Shown here one piece after another: positions 1-6,962 of a DNA stretch of 18,969 nucleotides. The stretch lies in contig JBHIBR010000001.1 of NCBI GenBank assembly GCA_046759145.1, positions 1 to 18,969 on the forward strand. The letters run 5' to 3'. Under the pieces are notes generated by a model. The model was given only the letters and a program-made list of their open reading frames with translations, did not search any database and had not been told where the DNA came from. Position 1 is the stretch's first letter. Every line of letters starts with the position of its first letter. This DNA comes from JBHIBR01 sp046759145 [NCBI: Nitrospinota bacterium] (lineage in GTDB: Bacteria > UBA8248). The translations under genes were made by a program, and so were the position numbers.

Positions 1-1112
1 AGGCCATACTCGCTGCGGGCCTTCTGGACCACTGGCTTGGCGGCCGGCGGCTCCTGGAGCTGGCCCACGCGGAGCGCGAGGGCCACCGGCTTCCCCTCGC
101 GCCACACCTTGAGGGCCACCTCCTGGCCCGGGTTGGCGTTGGCCGCGAGGCGCTGGAGGTGGGCCACGTTCTTCACCTTCTTGGCCGCGAACTCGATGAT
201 GATGTCCCCTCGCCTCACGCCCGAGTTACGCGCCGGGCCGTCCTCCAGGAGGGCGCTCACGAGCGCCCCCCGGGTGTCGGGGGCGCCCAGCAGGTCGGCC
301 AGCTCCCGGTTCACCGGCTGGATGAGCACCCCCAGGTAGCCCCGGACCACCTTCCCCTGCCCGATGAGCTGCTCCACCACTCGCCGGGCCATGTTGATGG
401 GGATGGCGAAGCCGATCCCTCTACCCCGGGAGTGGATGGCGGTGTTGATCCCGATGACTTCGCCCTTGAGGTTCACCAGCGGGCCGCCGCTGTTGCCCGG
501 GTTGATGGAGGCATCGGTCTGGATGAAGTTCTCGTAGGTGGCGACCCCCACCCCCGTCCGGCCCAGCCCGCTGATGACCCCCGTGGTCACCGTCCGGGTG
601 AAGCCGAAGGGGTTGCCGATGGCGATGGCCCACTGGCCAATGCGGAGGGCGTCCGAATCCCCCAGGCGTGCCACCGGGAGGGAGGGGCCCTTAGGATCCA
701 CCTTCAGGACAGCCAGGTCCGTCCTCCGGTCGGTGCCGATGAGCTTGGCGGAGAACTCCCGGTCGTCCGAGAGGCGCACCCGGATGTCCGTCGCGCCCTG
801 GACCACGTGGTTGTTGGTGACGATGTAGCCCCGTGCGTCCACTATGATCCCCGAGCCCGAGCCCCGGCGGGGCACATCGCCGGGAGGCTTCCGGCGGCCC
901 TTGACCTCGGGATGGCGCACCCGCCCCCGGGTGCTGACGCTGACCACGGTGGGGGATACCCCCTCGGCCACGCGCACGAAGGCCCGCTGGAGCTCTCCCA
1001 GCAAGGGCTCGGCCTGCTCCGCCGCGGCGGCCCCGGCGGGGAGCGCGAGGGCTAGGGCCAGGGCGAGTGCGAGATGGAGGAGGGTTCGGCTTGGACGAAA
1101 GGTTGTTCCCAT
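1..1112 (-). CDS. htrA: HtrA/DegP-type (Do family) periplasmic serine endoprotease with PDZ domain, 3' end outside window
   Basis: Read directly from the minus strand, 370 codons are visible and the reading frame leaves the window without a stop, so the C-terminus is missing. Residues 10-31 form a signal peptide with a striking alternating Leu-Ala core, probably cleaved after GAAAA. The trypsin-like domain has a complete triad: His102 in TNNHVV, Asp132 in RTDLAVLK and Ser208 in GNSGGP. Spacing matches the DegP/DegS family. A PDZ domain begins near residue 250 (GYLGVLIQPV) and runs to about 345; a second PDZ could lie beyond the edge. The family degrades or refolds damaged envelope proteins in the periplasm. 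Its position just downstream of an ECF sigma and membrane anti-sigma suggests it is part of, or a target of, that stress response. The start is the ATG following a leader with a TATAAT box. Confidence 0.93.
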   Translation of the reverse strand, partial: MGTTFRPSRTLLHLALALALALALPAGAAAAEQAEPLLGELQRAFVRVAEGVSPTVVSVSTRGRVRHPEVKGRRKPPGDVPRRGSGSGIIVDARGYIVTNNHVVQGATDIRVRLSDDREFSAKLIGTDRRTDLAVLKVDPKGPSLPVARLGDSDALRIGQWAIAIGNPFGFTRTVTTGVISGLGRTGVGVATYENFIQTDASINPGNSGGPLVNLKGEVIGINTAIHSRGRGIGFAIPINMARRVVEQLIGQGKVVRGYLGVLIQPVNRELADLLGAPDTRGALVSALLEDGPARNSGVRRGDIIIEFAAKKVKNVAHLQRLAANANPGQEVALKVWREGKPVALALRVGQLQEPPAAKPVVQKARSEYG

Positions 1113-1159
1113 GGTGGCACTCCGATCCTTCGAGGGGCTACTCACGGTTGACTGCCCCC

Positions 1160-1165
1160 ATTATA
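1160..1165 (-). promoter_or_regulatory. Candidate sigma-70 -10 box upstream of htrA
   Basis: The minus strand reads TATAAT here, 47 bases before the htrA ATG, a perfect -10 hexamer in a GC-rich spacer. The hexamer 17 bases upstream (TTCTTT) is a poor -35, so this may be a weak or activator-dependent housekeeping promoter giving htrA transcription independent of the sigma/anti-sigma genes. This is inference from motif and position only. Confidence 0.4.
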
Positions 1166-1242
1166 GAGCGCCTTCCCGTAGGAAAGAAGGGAGCGCGAAG
1201 GGCCGGGAATGCCCCTCGCCACCAATCTCGCTGGAGAGCAGG

Positions 1243-2013
1243 TTATACGCTGCCGAGACGCAGGAGACGGCGGATGCCCGGGTCTTCCATGGACTCCACC
1301 ACCAGGCAGTAGAGCCGGCCCGAGTCCTTCCAGAGGACCACCTTGTAGCGCTCGCGCTGCGTCCGGTGGTAGGAGAATTCCCCCTTCCGCCAGGTGGCAA
1401 ACCAGGGGAGCTGAACGCCCGCCGCAGGGACGATGACGAGCGACGCCTTGGCCTCGCCCACCTGGTAAAGGACGTAGGGGGTGAGCTGCCCGTTGACCCG
1501 GGAGATCCTCCCGCCGAGGAGCTGGCCCGGAAGTATCCGGAAGGAGGGGATCTTGACGTGGACGCCCCGCACCGCGAACCACTGCGCCAGGGCGCGGGCG
1601 TCCGCGGTGCGCATCTCCTCGTATCTCTTCCCCCCGAAGGCCACCCCGTGGTTCCGGACGGCGGCGCCGATGAGCCCCTCGGGAAAGGCGGTGGCCTTTC
1701 GGTAGAGGAGCCCCCCTCCCACCACGAGCAGCAGGGCGGCCGCCACAGCCCCCCAAGCGAGGGCCAGCCGAGGCCGCAGCACTCGCCGCTCCTCGCGGCG
1801 AAGCTCGCGGAGAATGCGCGCTCGCAAGAGGTCCGGTACCCGCACCCCGCCCAGCCGCTCCCGGAGGGTCTCCTTCAGGGCGCGGTCGGCTTCGTATCGG
1901 GACCGGCAGCCCTCGCACTCCCCCAGGTGGCCCCGCAGGTCGAGGGCGTCCTTTACCTCTAGCTCGTCATCTAGGTAGGCACCCAGGAATTTGCGGGCCT
2001 CGTCGCAGTCCAC
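1243..2013 (-). CDS. Membrane-anchored zinc-finger (zf-HC2) anti-sigma factor
   Basis: This 256-residue protein starts with the anti-sigma zinc-binding pattern: Cys3, then His29-x3-Cys33-x2-Cys36. One hydrophobic segment at about 83-104 predicts a single transmembrane helix, placing residues 105-256 outside the cytoplasm. That C-terminal half is not a family I recognise by name; it resembles the sensor-like periplasmic part of other anti-sigma proteins. The N-terminal domain would hold the ECF sigma encoded immediately upstream until a signal releases it. The start is a GTG, chosen because a GGAG Shine-Dalgarno lies six bases upstream and the ORF then begins with the conserved VDCDEA stretch. 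An overlapping ATG three codons upstream is in another frame. It lies between the sigma gene and htrA, the typical order for an envelope-stress module. Confidence 0.85.
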   Translation of the reverse strand: MDCDEARKFLGAYLDDELEVKDALDLRGHLGECEGCRSRYEADRALKETLRERLGGVRVPDLLRARILRELRREERRVLRPRLALAWGAVAAALLLVVGGGLLYRKATAFPEGLIGAAVRNHGVAFGGKRYEEMRTADARALAQWFAVRGVHVKIPSFRILPGQLLGGRISRVNGQLTPYVLYQVGEAKASLVIVPAAGVQLPWFATWRKGEFSYHRTQRERYKVVLWKDSGRLYCLVVESMEDPGIRRLLRLGSV

Positions 2014-2019
2014 GTCATT

Positions 2020-2023
2020 CTCC
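2020..2023 (-). promoter_or_regulatory. Shine-Dalgarno that fixes the GTG start of the anti-sigma gene
   Basis: GGAG on the minus strand, six bases before the GTG at 2013-2011. A nearer ATG (ending at 2015) is out of frame and only two bases from this site, so it is not the start. Confidence 0.55.
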
Positions 2024-2089
2024 AGTAAGTCAGAATCAAACCAAAATCAATATGTTACCCGCAACGCCCCCTTCTTCCTCACATTCCAT

Positions 2090-2114
2090 AACGTCCGGGA
2101 AAAGAGTTTATTCC
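2090..2114 (-). promoter_or_regulatory. Candidate ECF-sigma promoter (GGAAT-N16-CGTT) before the anti-sigma gene
   Basis: On the minus strand GGAAT (2114-2110) is followed after 16 bases by CGTT (2093-2090). This resembles the general ECF promoter layout of a GGAA-type -35 and a CGT/GTT-type -10. It lies in the 125-base gap between the sigma and anti-sigma genes, an AT-richer stretch than its surroundings. If real, the released sigma would raise anti-sigma (and possibly htrA) output, giving negative feedback. No comparable motif was noticed directly upstream of the sigma gene or of htrA, so support is limited to motif and position. Confidence 0.35.
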
Positions 2115-2138
2115 AATGGGTTGCAGAATCGATCCCCC

Positions 2139-2699
2139 CTACCTTTTCTCCTTGTCTCGCGCGTACTCCTGGAGGCTTTCCTGGAGCATGCGCCTCGCCC
2201 GGTAGAGGCGGCTCATGACCGTCCCCAGGGGGCAATCCTCGATCGCCGCTATCTCCTTGTAGGAAAAGCCTTCTACGTCACAGAGAATGACGATCCGGCG
2301 GAACTTCTCGGGCAGGCCCTCCAGGGCGCGGTCGATGTCCTCGAGCGTCATCTTGCGGATGAGCTCCGCCTCGGGCCCCTCCTGGACGTGGTAGGCGCTA
2401 TCTTCGGCGAATTCCTGGAGGGGTCCCTCGGCGTCCTCGATCTCCACGTGGGGGGGGAGGTTGGAGCGGCGGCGGTAGCGGTTGATGAAGGTGTTGCGCA
2501 GGATCTTGAAGAGCCAGGCCCGGAAGTTGGTCCCCGGCTGGAACTGATGGAAGAAGCGGAACGCCTTGAGGTAGACCTCCTGGACCAGATCCTCCGCCTC
2601 GTGTGGGTCGCGGGCGAGCCGGAGGGCGTCCCGGTAGACGGAGTCCATGTGCTCCAGCGCCAGCGCCTCGAAAGCCTCTCGCTTTCCTTGGGAAGCCAT
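2139..2699 (-). CDS. ECF-family RNA polymerase sigma factor (sigma-70 family, RpoE-like)
   Basis: The 186-residue length and two-domain layout are those of ECF sigma factors. Region sigma2 covers about residues 10-78 (DAL..A.D..EAEDLVQEVYLKAF, then FRAWLFKILRNTFIN.YR). Sigma4 covers about 120-172 (LEGLPEKFR, then the helix-turn-helix YKEIA....GTVMSRLYRARR). The acidic linker at 88-102 separates them, and no sigma1.1 or sigma3 is present. It would direct polymerase to stress promoters when freed from the anti-sigma encoded just downstream. The start ATG is eight bases after the stop of the RidA-family gene, so these two are probably co-transcribed. Confidence in the family is high; the regulon is inferred from the neighbouring htrA. 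Confidence 0.93.
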   Translation of the reverse strand: MASQGKREAFEALALEHMDSVYRDALRLARDPHEAEDLVQEVYLKAFRFFHQFQPGTNFRAWLFKILRNTFINRYRRRSNLPPHVEIEDAEGPLQEFAEDSAYHVQEGPEAELIRKMTLEDIDRALEGLPEKFRRIVILCDVEGFSYKEIAAIEDCPLGTVMSRLYRARRMLQESLQEYARDKEKR

Positions 2700-2707
2700 G
2701 GCGACGG

Positions 2708-3166
2708 TCAGCGCACCTCGAAGATGGTCTCAAGCTCAACGGGCGCCCCCAGGGGGAGCTCGGGCGCTCCGAGCGCGAGCCGGGCGTGGCGGCCCGCCTC
2801 CCCGAAGAGCTCCACCATGAGGTCCGAGGCGCCGTCCATCACGCGGGCCTGCTGGGTGAAGCCCGGCGCGCTCGCGATGAAGCCCGAGAGGCGCACCACC
2901 TGCGCCACCCGGTCCAGGCTCCCCAGGTGTCTCTGGACCTGGGCCAGGGCGTTGAGCGCACAGAGGCGCGCGGCCGCCTTGCCGGCTTCCACGTCGAGTT
3001 CGGCCCCCGGCTTGCCGGCGTAGCGGAGCTTGCCCCCCTCGAGGGGGATCTGGCCCGAGATGAAGAGGAGCTCACCGGCCTGGACGGCGGGCACATAGGA
3101 GCCCACGGGGTCCGGGGCTTCGGGCAGTTGGACCCCCAGCGCCCGCAGGCGGGACTCGACGCCCAT
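2708..3166 (-). CDS. RidA family (YjgF/YER057c/UK114) protein, probable enamine/imine deaminase
   Basis: From the ATG at 3166 the protein has 152 residues, the longer 'TdcF/LPS-type' RidA size. Recognisable family features are the YVPAVQAGELLFISGQIP strand early on, the central helix with ALNALAQVQ and the C-terminal strand HARLALG..ELPLGAPVELE. Arg129 in that strand corresponds to the family's substrate-binding arginine. RidA proteins hydrolyse reactive enamine/imine intermediates released by PLP enzymes, in the cytosol. I prefer this start to upstream in-frame codons because GGAGG lies ten bases before it and the residues upstream have no family similarity. It sits between moeA and the ECF sigma gene, all on the minus strand. 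Substrate is unknown. Confidence 0.88.
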   Translation of the reverse strand: MGVESRLRALGVQLPEAPDPVGSYVPAVQAGELLFISGQIPLEGGKLRYAGKPGAELDVEAGKAAARLCALNALAQVQRHLGSLDRVAQVVRLSGFIASAPGFTQQARVMDGASDLMVELFGEAGRHARLALGAPELPLGAPVELETIFEVR

Positions 3167-3218
3167 CAGCCCTTTACCTCCCGAGCGAGAAGGTAGAAAG
3201 GTAGAGATGGGGAAACCG

Positions 3219-3235
3219 CCGGGGCCGATCCCCGG
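3219..3235 (-). terminator. Small GC hairpin between moeA and the RidA-family gene
   Basis: A perfect 6-bp stem (CCGGGG / CCCCGG) with a five-base loop starts six bases after the moeA stop. It is followed on the minus strand by only a short T-run (TTT). It may act as a weak terminator or processing site that lowers transcription into the downstream genes. Evidence is structural only. Confidence 0.3.
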
Positions 3236-3240
3236 CTCCC

Positions 3241-4542
3241 TCAGGTGCAGCACCCCTTCTCTCCGCCGTCCTGGGTGCGGCCCATGGACGCAGGGGCGGG
3301 GGTGACCAGGGCGGGTTCCTCCTGGCCGCCCAGCGCCCCATCGAGGAGTTGGACCCGAACCCACGAGCCAGCCGGGAGCTCGGTCGCCTCCTCGGGGAAG
3401 AGCACCAGGCTATCGGCCTGCACCATGGAATGGAGGATGTGGGAGCCCTGGGCCTTGATGGGCTCGGCGACGTAGCCCTCCTCCCGGCGGCTGAGCACGG
3501 AGCGGACGAAGTGGCGCCGGCCCTCCTTCTTGCGGAGGGGGCTCGCCAGGATGGCATCCACGACCGGCCGGAAAAGCAACTGGTGTCCCTGCATCTTGCG
3601 CAGGGCAGGCCGCACGAACTCCTCGAAAGAGACCATGCAGGAGACGGGGTTCCCCGGGAGGCCGAAGGCGGGCTTGCCGGAGACGACCCCGAAGGCGAGG
3701 GGCTTGCCCGGCTTCATGGCGACGCGCCAGAACTTCATCGCGGTGCCCATCTCACCCAGGGTGCCCTTCACGAAATCGTACTCTCCCACCGACACGCCGC
3801 CGGTGGTGAGGATGACGTCAGCGTTGAGCCCCGCCCGCAGATACCGCTCGAGCTCCTCATGCCGGTCGCGGGCGATGCCCAGCAGCTTGGGAATCCCCCC
3901 GGCCAGGCGCACCTGGCAGGCGAGGGAGTAGCTGTTGGAGTTCACGATCCTGCCCGGGGCGAGCTCCCCATCCACGTCCACCAGCTCGTCCCCCGTGGCC
4001 AGGATGGCGACGGTGGGGCGCTGGTAGAGATGGACCGACGCCCGGCCGAGGCTCGCCAGCATCCCGATGGAGCCCCCGTTCAGCAGGTGCCCCCGGGGCA
4101 ACACCACATCCCCCGCCCGCACGTCCTCGGCGGCGCGCCGGATATCCTCGCCCTTGAGGACGGGCGCGAACACGCGGACGCGGTCCCCGTCTCTCTCCGT
4201 GAGCTCCACCATCACGACGGCGCCGGCGCCCTCGGGGATGGGGGCGCCCGTCATGATGCGGATGGCCTCGCCCTTCCCCACTGGGCAGCCCGCTGTGTAG
4301 CCGGCGGGTAGGTCCTCCACAATGCGCAGGACGGCAGGACGCTCCCGGCTCGCTCCCGCCACGTCCTCGGCGCGGACGGCATAGCCGTCCATGGCGGAGT
4401 TGTCCCAGGGCGGGAGGGGCCGCGGGGCGCGCACGTCTTCGGCGAGCACCCGCCCCAGAGCGTCCAGGATGGGGACCTTCTCCGCCCCCAGGGGAGCTAC
4501 GTGGGCGAGGATGGTCTCGATGGCCTCTTCGACGCTGATCAT
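3241..4542 (-). CDS. moeA: Molybdopterin molybdenumtransferase MoeA
   Basis: The 433-residue protein matches MoeA in length and motif order. DNSAMDGYA is at 47-55, TGAPIPEGA at about 98-106, ATGDEL at 182-187, TTGGVSVGEYD at about 246-256 (the acidic end is the catalytic Asp region) and PGNPVS at about 296-301. MoeA inserts molybdate into adenylylated molybdopterin to finish the molybdenum cofactor in the cytosol, working with a MogA/MoaB-type adenylyltransferase that is not in the window. The ATG is preceded by AGAGG seven bases upstream. The C-terminus ends in an unusual short extension with two consecutive cysteines. No molybdoenzyme gene is nearby, so the cofactor user lies elsewhere. Confidence 0.95.
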   Translation of the reverse strand: MISVEEAIETILAHVAPLGAEKVPILDALGRVLAEDVRAPRPLPPWDNSAMDGYAVRAEDVAGASRERPAVLRIVEDLPAGYTAGCPVGKGEAIRIMTGAPIPEGAGAVVMVELTERDGDRVRVFAPVLKGEDIRRAAEDVRAGDVVLPRGHLLNGGSIGMLASLGRASVHLYQRPTVAILATGDELVDVDGELAPGRIVNSNSYSLACQVRLAGGIPKLLGIARDRHEELERYLRAGLNADVILTTGGVSVGEYDFVKGTLGEMGTAMKFWRVAMKPGKPLAFGVVSGKPAFGLPGNPVSCMVSFEEFVRPALRKMQGHQLLFRPVVDAILASPLRKKEGRRHFVRSVLSRREEGYVAEPIKAQGSHILHSMVQADSLVLFPEEATELPAGSWVRVQLLDGALGGQEEPALVTPAPASMGRTQDGGEKGCCT

Positions 4543-4583
4543 CCGCCCGCCTCTTCCGCATCCGCGAGGAATCCGTCTCCGAG

Positions 4584-4593
4584 GTTATATAAC
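4584..4593. promoter_or_regulatory. Perfect 10-bp AT-rich palindrome in the moeA leader
   Basis: GTTATATAAC is a perfect palindrome 41 bases before the moeA ATG. On the minus strand it contains TATAAC, a possible -10 box, but no convincing -35 is found 16-18 bases upstream. It could be part of the moeA promoter or a small operator; the only support is its symmetry and its contrast with the GC-rich surroundings. Confidence 0.3.
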
Positions 4594-4643
4594 ATCCTAA
4601 CACGCCCTCTCTCATCCTCTCAACGCGGGCGGGCGCTCGGCAG

Positions 4644-4676
4644 AAAAAAGCGGGGGCCGCCCCGCGCGGCCCCCGC
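4644..4676 (-). terminator. Strong rho-independent terminator of the 2-oxoacid oxidoreductase operon
   Basis: On the minus strand a perfect 10-bp GC stem (4676-4667 with 4659-4650) closes a seven-base loop and is followed directly by six T residues. It begins about 30 bases after the beta-subunit stop codon and before the moeA leader. It is a textbook intrinsic terminator that separates the oxidoreductase operon from moeA. Confidence 0.92.
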
Positions 4677-4706
4677 CCGGTTCCTTTGCCCTTGGAAGCG
4701 CTTCGT

Positions 4707-5708
4707 CTAACCCTTCACCACCTCGAAGGGGATGATCCCCGGGATGAACCACCCCTCCCACATCTGGTCCACCTTGGCCTGGAAGTGGCGGAAGTCCTCC
4801 TCGGTGAAGTGGTAGAAGCGGCCCTGCTTCTCGAGGTACTCCCGGACGGGCTTGCGGGGCTTCTTCCCGTAGACCATCCGGGCGGTGGGGCCGGTGAAAC
4901 GGAGCTTGCCGTCCTCGATCTCATAGAGGGGCCAGAGGCCCGTCTCCACCGCCAGCTCCCCGAGCTCATGGGAGTAGTAAGGGTCGTAATCCCATCCCTT
5001 GGGGCAGGGGTCGAGGGTGTGGATGAAGGTGGGCCCTCCGATGGAGAGCCCCTTGCGCACCTTGTCGATGAGGTCGGCGGGGTAGGAGGCGTCTCCCGTC
5101 GCCACGTAGCGGCACTCGGGGTGGCCGGTGGCCAGAAGGGGCGCGAAGTTCTTCTTCCATCGCCGGTTCATGATGCGCACCTTCTTGCCCGCCGGGCTGA
5201 AGGTGCTGAAAGCGCCCCACGGCGAGGAGCCCGAGACCTGGATGTCGGTGTTGGCGTAGGACTCGTTGTCGTAGAGGAGCACCAGGTGGTTGTATTCGGG
5301 GTGCGTCAGGGAGGCCGAGATGGCCGAGAGGCCCATGTCCACCCCGCCGCCGTCGCCGCAGAAGGAGATGATGTTGATGGGCTCCTTCGCCATCTTCCCC
5401 TTGCGCATGAGGGCCCGAAGGCCCGCCGCCGTGCCCGTGGCCGCCGAGCCGCTGGAGCCCAGCTGGGTGTGCATCCAGGGCACCACCCAGGGGGTGCTGT
5501 AGTAGGTGGTGTTGGCCACGTACATGCAGCCGGTGCTGCCCAGGATGATGGTCCGGGGACCGGCGGCCTTCGCCATGAGCTTCATGACGAGGGCGCTCTC
5601 GCAGCCCTGACAGGTCCGGTGGCCGGAGGTGAAGTACTCCTCCACCAGCTTCAGCGGGATCTGCCGGATGTTCTTGACGGGGTCCAGCTTCTGGGTTTCC
5701 GTGACCAT
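4707..5708 (-). CDS. 2-oxoacid:ferredoxin oxidoreductase beta subunit (TPP- and 4Fe4S-binding; PorB/oxalate oxidoreductase type)
   Basis: The 333-residue protein carries the PorB signature. Cluster-binding cysteines are Cys33-x2-Cys36, Cys61 and Cys235. The thiamine diphosphate/Mg site spans about residues 117-156: CGDGGGVDMG, then YDNESYANTDIQVSG. Together with the alpha subunit it forms the site where a 2-oxoacid is decarboxylated and electrons pass to the proximal cluster. I place the start at the ATG at 5708 because GAGGGG lies seven bases upstream and it follows the alpha-subunit stop by two bases. The reading frame stays open further upstream, but only as a shadow of the alpha gene. The gene is last in the operon and is followed by the terminator. 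Oxalate specificity is inferred from the partner alpha subunit. Confidence 0.94.
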   Translation of the reverse strand: MVTETQKLDPVKNIRQIPLKLVEEYFTSGHRTCQGCESALVMKLMAKAAGPRTIILGSTGCMYVANTTYYSTPWVVPWMHTQLGSSGSAATGTAAGLRALMRKGKMAKEPINIISFCGDGGGVDMGLSAISASLTHPEYNHLVLLYDNESYANTDIQVSGSSPWGAFSTFSPAGKKVRIMNRRWKKNFAPLLATGHPECRYVATGDASYPADLIDKVRKGLSIGGPTFIHTLDPCPKGWDYDPYYSHELGELAVETGLWPLYEIEDGKLRFTGPTARMVYGKKPRKPVREYLEKQGRFYHFTEEDFRHFQAKVDQMWEGWFIPGIIPFEVVKG

Positions 5709-5710
5709 GG

Positions 5711-6937
5711 CTATTCCCCTCTCACGCCGATCCAGGTGATGGGCTTCTCCACCTCTCCCTTCTCGGCCGACTCCAGGACCTGATCGAGCATCCCCATCGC
5801 GTCCTCGATGCTGATCTCGCGCCCGCCCAGTCCCGCGATGAAGCCCTGGACGAGGGGGCGGCGGGGCGCATCGTAGAGGACGGAGCGGACCTCGTGGTAG
5901 AGCACGCCCGCGTAGTTGGCCGAGCCGAGGGAGTAGTCGCGATCCACCACGCCCACGGCGGCGAAGCGTCCCAGCAGCTCCTGCATCTCGGGGGCCGGGA
6001 AGGGGCGGAACCACTTCAGGCGGACGAAGCCCACCCTCTTCCCCTGCTCGCGCATGCGCCGGATGGCCACCTTGACGGGCAGGCCCAGGGTGCCCATGCC
6101 GAAGAGGACCACCTCGGCGTCGTCCACCATGTACTCCTCATGGAAGGGGTGCTCCCCCCGGCCGAAGATGCGCCGGAAGTCCTCGTGGGCCGCGAGCAGC
6201 ACCTCCCGGGCTCGGCGCATCCCGTTGTCGCTCTGCTTGCGCATCTCCATCAGCCAGTCTTCGTTCACCTGGGGCGCGATGGTGATGGGGTTGTCCGGGT
6301 GGAGGAGGAGCTCGCCGCGGTCGTAACGGGGCAAGAACTCCTTCACCTTCTCCTGGGAGGGGACCTTCACGATCTGCTGGCTGTGGGTGAGGAAGGCCCC
6401 GTCCATGGCGATGGCGCAGGGGAGGAACACCCGCTTGTCCTCGGCCACCCGGTAGGCCATGAGGCCCATGTCGAGGGCCTCCTGGGCGGTGTCCACCCAG
6501 CAGAGCAGCCAGCCCAGGTCGCGCACCGCCAGCGCGTCGTTGTGCTCGGTGCCGAAGGCGCCCGGGTCGTCCAGGGCGCGGTTTCCCACCAGGGCCACCA
6601 CGGGGAGGCGCAGCCCCGCCGTCACGGCCAGGGCCTCCATGGCGTAGAACCAGCCCACCCCGCTCGAGCCCGCGAACACGCGCGCGCCCACGGCGCAGGC
6701 GTGCTTCACGATCTCGAACTGGCTGTGCTCGCTCTCGGCCACGATGTACTCGGCGTCCATGTCGCCGCTGGCGATCATCTTGGACACATACTGCATCACC
6801 GTGTCGTAGGGGCGGATGGGATAGGCCGTGATCACGTCCACGTCCGCCAGCCGGGTGACGTGGGCGATGGCCTCGCTCCCGCTGATGAGCTCCTCTCGCT
6901 CCGCCCCCGGGGCCTTAGTCTCGACTGCAGTTGCCAT
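5711..6937 (-). CDS. 2-oxoacid:ferredoxin oxidoreductase alpha subunit, probable oxalate oxidoreductase type
   Basis: The 408-residue protein has the PorA domain order: pyrimidine-binding domain (about 18-190), then transketolase C-like domain II (about 270-375). The PFOR hallmark YPITP is replaced by YPIRPYD, putting Arg42 where pyruvate enzymes have Thr. A second active-site stretch reads NRALDDPGAF, giving Arg120, Asp123 and Phe128. From memory the Moorella thermoacetica oxalate oxidoreductase uses Arg31, Arg109, Asp112 and Phe117 here, all at a constant offset of 11. The predicted reaction is oxalate to two CO2 with two electrons to ferredoxin, in the cytosol. One loop residue (Asp116 in Moorella, as I recall) is Ala127 here. 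GGAG precedes the ATG; the gamma-delta gene ends 25 bases upstream. Family certain, oxalate specificity likely; annotation pipelines may label it pyruvate ferredoxin oxidoreductase. Confidence 0.93.
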   Translation of the reverse strand: MATAVETKAPGAEREELISGSEAIAHVTRLADVDVITAYPIRPYDTVMQYVSKMIASGDMDAEYIVAESEHSQFEIVKHACAVGARVFAGSSGVGWFYAMEALAVTAGLRLPVVALVGNRALDDPGAFGTEHNDALAVRDLGWLLCWVDTAQEALDMGLMAYRVAEDKRVFLPCAIAMDGAFLTHSQQIVKVPSQEKVKEFLPRYDRGELLLHPDNPITIAPQVNEDWLMEMRKQSDNGMRRAREVLLAAHEDFRRIFGRGEHPFHEEYMVDDAEVVLFGMGTLGLPVKVAIRRMREQGKRVGFVRLKWFRPFPAPEMQELLGRFAAVGVVDRDYSLGSANYAGVLYHEVRSVLYDAPRRPLVQGFIAGLGGREISIEDAMGMLDQVLESAEKGEVEKPITWIGVRGE

Positions 6938-6962
6938 CTCCTCGCTCCTCTCCGCCCGGGGC

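Noticed and set aside
159-1055. A 298-codon plus-strand open frame opposite the HtrA gene
   Set aside because: The minus strand encodes a full catalytic triad, signal peptide and PDZ domain. The plus-strand translation is Pro/Asp/Gly/His-rich with no domain.
1020-1085. Leu-Ala alternating stretch as a microsatellite
   Set aside because: The underlying codons vary (GCC, GCA, GCG; CTC, CTG, CTA) and it is the hydrophobic core of a signal peptide, so it is a protein-level pattern and not a DNA repeat.
3167-3364. N-terminal extension of the RidA-family frame into moeA
   Set aside because: The extra residues have no family similarity and overlap the moeA 3' end; GGAGG before the ATG at 3166 supports the shorter protein.
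5709-6014. N-terminal extension of the beta-subunit frame over the alpha gene
   Set aside because: The extension is Arg/Gly/Pro-rich, overlaps the alpha coding sequence, and a well-placed ribosome site supports the ATG at 5708.
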